In this document: positions 60,649-64,000 of the stretch, piece by piece | Layout of the letters: the number at the start of each line of letters is the position of its first letter | How positions within the stretch are numbered: the first letter of the stretch is position 1 | Assembly: GCF_000006985.1 (NCBI RefSeq) | Contig: NC_002932.3 | Location: 147,501 to 211,500 of the forward strand | Origin: Chlorobaculum tepidum TLS | GTDB lineage: Bacteria; Bacteroidota; Chlorobiia; Chlorobiales; Chlorobiaceae | Reading direction: 5' to 3' | DNA length: 64,000 bases | Notes under the pieces: generated by a model | Seen by the model: the letters and a program-made list of their open reading frames with translations, nothing else | The model's database searches: none | Told to the model about the DNA's origin: nothing | Position numbers and translations under genes: made by a program

Positions 60649-60884
60649 GATGATGGTATCGAAAGTTCGCAGTCCGCGCACATCGTTGTCCGTCGGAACA
60701 ACTTGTTTCATAAGCACTTGAAAGAAATGTAGAGGGCGATGATTAGGCAGGAATTAGGGGAGGCGGGATCATCGGTTTTCGGCGAACTTGCGGTAAGGAA
60801 GTGGTGCCGCTAACTCTGCGCTAATTCTCTTTTCGTATCCTGAATCATTCGTTTCATGATCCAATTGACAGAGGAGATAACGTA

Positions 60885-61676
60885 ATGCTGCAAAACACGA
60901 TGAATAAAAACGATGCCGCCGCTCAGGCGTTGAGCAAGGTGCCGCAGGTGACGCTGATGTTCTGGGCGATAAAGATTCTGGCGACCACGCTTGGCGAGAC
61001 TGGCGGGGATGCGGTCACCATGTCGATGAAGCTCGGGTACGCCGAGGGGAGCCTGATTTTCCTCGCCTTTTTCGCTGTGGCGCTGCTCTTCCAGGTTTTC
61101 TCCGTCGGGTATCATCCGGCGCGGTACTGGGCGGTGGTGGTCGCCACGACGACTGTCGGCACCACCATGTCGGACTACCTCGATCGCACGCTCGGCCTCG
61201 GCTACGTCAACTCATCGGCGATTCTTTTGCTTGGCGTGCTGCTGGTGCTGTTTGCGTGGAACCGGATCATGGGCAGGATCGAGTTCGAGGGGATTGCCGA
61301 CCGGCGCGACGAGCTTTTTTACTGGCTGACCATTCTGGTCTCCAACACGCTCGGCACGGCGCTCGGCGACTTCGTGGCTGACGATGTCGGTCTCGGCTTC
61401 CAGCTCGGTGCGTTGCTCTTTGGCGTGCTGATTGTCGCGGTCGCCATCGCGTATTACAAGACGAGCATTTCGCCCAACATCCTTTTTTGGGCGGCCTACG
61501 TGCTGACCCGCCCGCTCGGCGCGACGCTTGGCGACACGCTCACCAAGCCGCTCGCGCATGGCGGCCTGTCGCTCGGCCGCATCAGCTCGTCGCTGGTGAT
61601 TCTCGCGCTCATGGTGGCGGCGATCACGCTCAACCACCGGGCCGAACAGCGCCGCGCCGTGGCGGTCGCATCCTGA
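60885..61676 (+). CDS. COG4705-type membrane protein with four internal repeats
   Basis: A 263-residue polytopic protein with about eight membrane spans. Each of four repeats carries a TLG-x2-x-GD-like motif: ATTLGETGGDAVTM (about 33-46), TTVGTTMSDYLDR (about 89-101), NTLGTALGDFVAD (about 153-165) and RPLGATLGDTLTK (about 212-224). The conserved acidic residue in each repeat sits next to a membrane helix, as in a transporter or metal channel. A clean GAGGAG site precedes the ATG. It is annotated elsewhere as an uncharacterised membrane-anchored protein. It follows, across a divergent gene, the PepSY two-component unit. Confidence 0.82.
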   Translation: MLQNTMNKNDAAAQALSKVPQVTLMFWAIKILATTLGETGGDAVTMSMKLGYAEGSLIFLAFFAVALLFQVFSVGYHPARYWAVVVATTTVGTTMSDYLDRTLGLGYVNSSAILLLGVLLVLFAWNRIMGRIEFEGIADRRDELFYWLTILVSNTLGTALGDFVADDVGLGFQLGALLFGVLIVAVAIAYYKTSISPNILFWAAYVLTRPLGATLGDTLTKPLAHGGLSLGRISSSLVILALMVAAITLNHRAEQRRAVAVAS

Positions 61677-61757
61677 ATGAGCCGGCGATGAATTTGTGGC
61701 GGCTGTTCCGGTGTTTGAAGAGGTTAAACGGGCGTGGTGGTTGTCAAATCAAACCAG

Positions 61758-62969
61758 ATGGAGATGAAGCAGGAGAAGCGCTTTTTCGGGTTGAGCGGCA
61801 ACGTCTTTTTTGCCGGGCTGGTGAGCTTCTGCATGGACGTCAGTTCCGAGATGATCTACCCGCTGGTGCCGCTGTTTCTGGCCAGCGTGCTTGGGGTGAA
61901 CAAGGCCATGATCGGCCTCATCGAGGGGAGCGCCGAGTCGATGGCGAGCCTGGTCAAGGTCTTTTCCGGCTGGTACTCCGACCGGCTCGGCAAGCGCAAG
62001 CGGCTGATGCTGGCGGGCTATTCGGTCTCGACGTTGAGCCGTCCGCTGATGGCGCTGGCTGGCGGCTGGCATCAGGTGCTGGCCGCGCGTCTCGTTGACC
62101 GCTTCGGCAAGGGCGTCCGCACCGCGCCGCGTGACGCCATTATTGCGGATTCCACCGAACCGTCATGGCTTGGCCGCGCTTTCAGCTTTCACCGCTCGAT
62201 GGACACTATGGGCGCGGTTGTCGGCCCGGCCATCGCCTTTATCGGCTTGCAAGTGTACCACAGCTCTTACCGTCAGCTTTTCTGGCTCTCGAGCCTGCCG
62301 GGCGTTCTCGCCGTGCTCATCATCGTCTTCTTCATCCGGGAAAAGCGGGACGCGCCGGTCAGGGCTGACGCTGAAAAGCCGCGGAGTACCGGAGGCGGGA
62401 AGCTCGACCGGCGGGCGTGGTTTTTCATCGTGATCGTCGCGGTCTTCGCGCTGGGCAATTCGAGCGATGCGTTTCTGATCCTCCGTGCCGGCCAGCTCGG
62501 CGTTCCGGCGGCGATGATTCCCGCCGTTTATCTGCTCTTCAATCTCGTCTATTCCATCACGGCCATTCCCGCCGGAATCGTCGCCGACCGGTATGGCCGC
62601 AAGCGGCTCATTCTCGCAGGATTCGTGCTGTTCGCCGCCCTGTACGCAGGGTTCGCCGTGGCGGGAAGTCCGCTTGCCGTGTGGGTTTTGTTCGCACTTT
62701 ACGGAGTCTTCATGGGGCTGACCGAGGGGATCCAGAAGGCGTTTCTCGCTACGCTGACGCCGGAAGGTCTCAAAGGCACGGCATTCGGCCTCTATGCCGG
62801 AGCCGTCGGATTGGCGGCATTGCCGTCGAGCCTGATCGCCGGAGTGTTGTGGGACAGGGTTTCGCCATCAGCGACATTCTGGTTCGGCGCGGCGACAGCC
62901 TTGCTCGCAGCCGCGCTGTTCGCGGTGTTTATCGCGGGGATAAAGTCGAAGCCCTCTTTCGGGGAGTGA
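61758..62969 (+). CDS. Major facilitator superfamily transporter
   Basis: A 403-residue MFS protein with about twelve hydrophobic segments and the loop 2-3 motif GWYSDRLGKRKRL (about residues 70-82), which is repeated in the second half as GIVADRYGRKRLILAG. DRFGKGVRTAPRDAIIADS and the FHRSMDTMGAVVGPAIAF block are typical of a family of uncharacterised MFS exporters. The start could be GTG 61734 or ATG 61758; the ATG is preferred. It lies 81 bases after the COG4705-type gene and may share its transcript. The substrate is unknown. Confidence 0.87.
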   Translation: MEMKQEKRFFGLSGNVFFAGLVSFCMDVSSEMIYPLVPLFLASVLGVNKAMIGLIEGSAESMASLVKVFSGWYSDRLGKRKRLMLAGYSVSTLSRPLMALAGGWHQVLAARLVDRFGKGVRTAPRDAIIADSTEPSWLGRAFSFHRSMDTMGAVVGPAIAFIGLQVYHSSYRQLFWLSSLPGVLAVLIIVFFIREKRDAPVRADAEKPRSTGGGKLDRRAWFFIVIVAVFALGNSSDAFLILRAGQLGVPAAMIPAVYLLFNLVYSITAIPAGIVADRYGRKRLILAGFVLFAALYAGFAVAGSPLAVWVLFALYGVFMGLTEGIQKAFLATLTPEGLKGTAFGLYAGAVGLAALPSSLIAGVLWDRVSPSATFWFGAATALLAAALFAVFIAGIKSKPSFGE

Positions 62970-62980
62970 GGGAGGAGTTG

Positions 62981-63066
62981 TGCCGAAGGCGGGAATCGAA
63001 CCCGCACGTCCATTGCTGAACACGGGATTTTAAGTCCCGGGCGTCTACCAGTTCCGCCACTTCGGC
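62981..63066 (-). tRNA. tRNA-Leu (anticodon TAA), copy B
   Basis: Eighty-six bases on the minus strand, nearly identical to copy A. The acceptor and long variable arm are the same and the anticodon is TAA. The anticodon stem CGGGA/TCCCG is fully paired, and the T stem GCGGG/CCCGC differs from copy A by a compensated pair. The gene starts 12 bases past the MFS stop, on the opposite strand. Confidence 0.93.
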
Positions 63067-63142
63067 AACCTTTCCGGTTGGAACTCGTTTAATGTACTAT
63101 CTTTAAAGGGAATGCACAAGCTTCAGGGATCGTCGTCCGCCC

Positions 63143-64000
63143 TCACCCCGCGAAGTGATCGAATCCCCGTTTCATGTCGGCCATGTCGATGGTCATGCCG
63201 AAGATGTCGGTCAGCATCATGCCCTCTTCTTTCTCGGAGATTTCGCCGATGACCGTGATGTCGCGGTGGCTGGCGATGAGGTCGTACTGCGATTTCGGGA
63301 CGGTGAAGAGGAGCTGGTAGTCTTCGCCGCCGGTGAGCGCCCAGTCGAAGACGTCCTGCTGGAACTCTTCGGCCACGGCTCGCGCTTCGGGCAGGACGGG
63401 CAGCTTGCTCTCGTCGATCTTCGCGCCGACACCGGAGCGGCGGCAGAGGTGGCCGAGGTCGGAGACCAGGCCGTCCGAAATATCGATCATGGCGGTCGGT
63501 ACGATGCCCTCTTCGCTGAAAAAGTCGATGATGTCGATGCGTGCTTTCGGCAGCAGGTGGCAGCGAATTGCTTCGGTGTATTCCTGCAACTCGGCCATCA
63601 CCTCCTTGTTGTACGGTTCGTTGTTGCGCATCTGCTCGATCATCGTCGCCTTTTCACGCTGCAACAGGTGCAGGCCGGCGGTCGAGCCGCCAAGCGTTCC
63701 CGTCACACAGATCAAATCGCCCGGCGACGCGCCTTTGCGCAATGTGAGCAGCTCCGGCGTTGTCGTTCCGGTCATTGAAACCGAGATGAACAGCCCCGAC
63801 GCCGACGACGAGGTGTCGCCGCCCGCGATGGCGAGGCCATAGATTTCGGCGGCGTGGTTCATTCCCTTGTACAGCTCTTCGACCATCTCCACTGGCATCT
63901 TCGGCGGTACGGCGATCGAGATCACGGCGTAATCCGGCATGGCGTTCATCGCGCAGATGTCCGAGACGTTGACGCTGATTGCCTTGCTTCCGAGGTGGTG
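63143..64000 (-). CDS. thiL: Thiamine-monophosphate kinase, partial (5' end outside window)
   Basis: The visible 285 codons are the C-terminal part of ThiL, which phosphorylates thiamine monophosphate to the diphosphate that KorAB uses as cofactor. The frame is open to the window edge and contains HLGSKAISVNVSDICAMNA (the metal/ATP-binding SDI.AM block), IAGGDTSSS, VTGTLGGSTAGL, MIDISDGLVSDLGHLCRRS and DWALTGGEDYQLLFT. It belongs to the PurM/ThiL fold. The ATG at 63949 is internal, not the true start. Confidence 0.95.
   Translation of the reverse strand, partial: HHLGSKAISVNVSDICAMNAMPDYAVISIAVPPKMPVEMVEELYKGMNHAAEIYGLAIAGGDTSSSASGLFISVSMTGTTTPELLTLRKGASPGDLICVTGTLGGSTAGLHLLQREKATMIEQMRNNEPYNKEVMAELQEYTEAIRCHLLPKARIDIIDFFSEEGIVPTAMIDISDGLVSDLGHLCRRSGVGAKIDESKLPVLPEARAVAEEFQQDVFDWALTGGEDYQLLFTVPKSQYDLIASHRDITVIGEISEKEEGMMLTDIFGMTIDMADMKRGFDHFAG

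Overview
The window reads like a chromosomal segment of a green sulfur bacterium (Chlorobiaceae), most likely a Chlorobaculum- or Chlorobium-like organism. This is an inference from gene content and remembered protein resemblance; no database was searched. The main pointers are a two-subunit 2-oxoacid:ferredoxin oxidoreductase of the reductive TCA type (korA/korB), the long three-domain IspG, an EF-P with Asn at the loop tip, an RpoB/RpoC pair of green-sulfur length and sequence, and short tightly packed operons. There is no phage, CRISPR array, rRNA operon or intact insertion sequence.

Region 1 (1-16.9 kb) is core information processing. It holds the 3' part of enolase, an FtsB/DivIC-like protein, ispG and an SDR. 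A four-tRNA cluster (Thr, Tyr, Thr, Trp) then leads straight into secE-nusG-rplK-rplA-rplJ-rplL, followed by a 390-base leader, rpoB and rpoC. Region 2 (17-25 kb) handles carbon and lipid entry: efp-accB-accC on the minus strand, divergent hup and accA, then korB/korA converging on accA. Region 3 (25-36 kb) holds alaS, two tandem ferredoxin-like genes, a compact minus-strand operon (28.9-32.8 kb), serB, an AT-rich patch with gene remnants, and guaA. The operon encodes a HAD phosphatase-UbiA fusion, GtrA, DprE1-like and DprE2-like proteins, that is, a polyprenyl-phosphate-arabinose type pathway in a Gram-negative phototroph.

Region 4 (37-51.7 kb) is mixed housekeeping and accessory genes: a class A penicillin-binding protein, an alpha/beta hydrolase, a DedA protein, tRNA-Pro, a GyrI-like protein and a CrtI-type oxidoreductase. 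It also holds a radical-SAM plus DUF4130 pair predicted to act on DNA, an ABC-2 exporter, glycerol kinase, a CWC cysteine-rich protein, a metallo-beta-lactamase-fold protein, a small cytochrome c and an epimerase. Region 5 (51.9-64 kb) holds clpC, a cluster of REP-like palindromes, trpB2, two near-identical tRNA-Leu(UAA) genes about 6 kb apart, a PepSY protein with a two-component system, a glycosyltransferase, a four-repeat membrane protein (COG4705 type), an MFS transporter and the 3' part of thiL.

The most interesting observations are the arabinosyl-lipid operon, the radical-SAM/DUF4130 pair, the unequal tRNA-Leu duplicates, the palindromic repeats, a 15-base promoter core shared by the tRNA and efp promoters, and diagnostic substitutions in RpoB (Asn at the E. 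coli His526 position), EF-P (Asn32) and the DprE1-like protein (Ala361). Start sites were chosen from ribosome-binding sites, family length and neighbour spacing and are flagged where uncertain.
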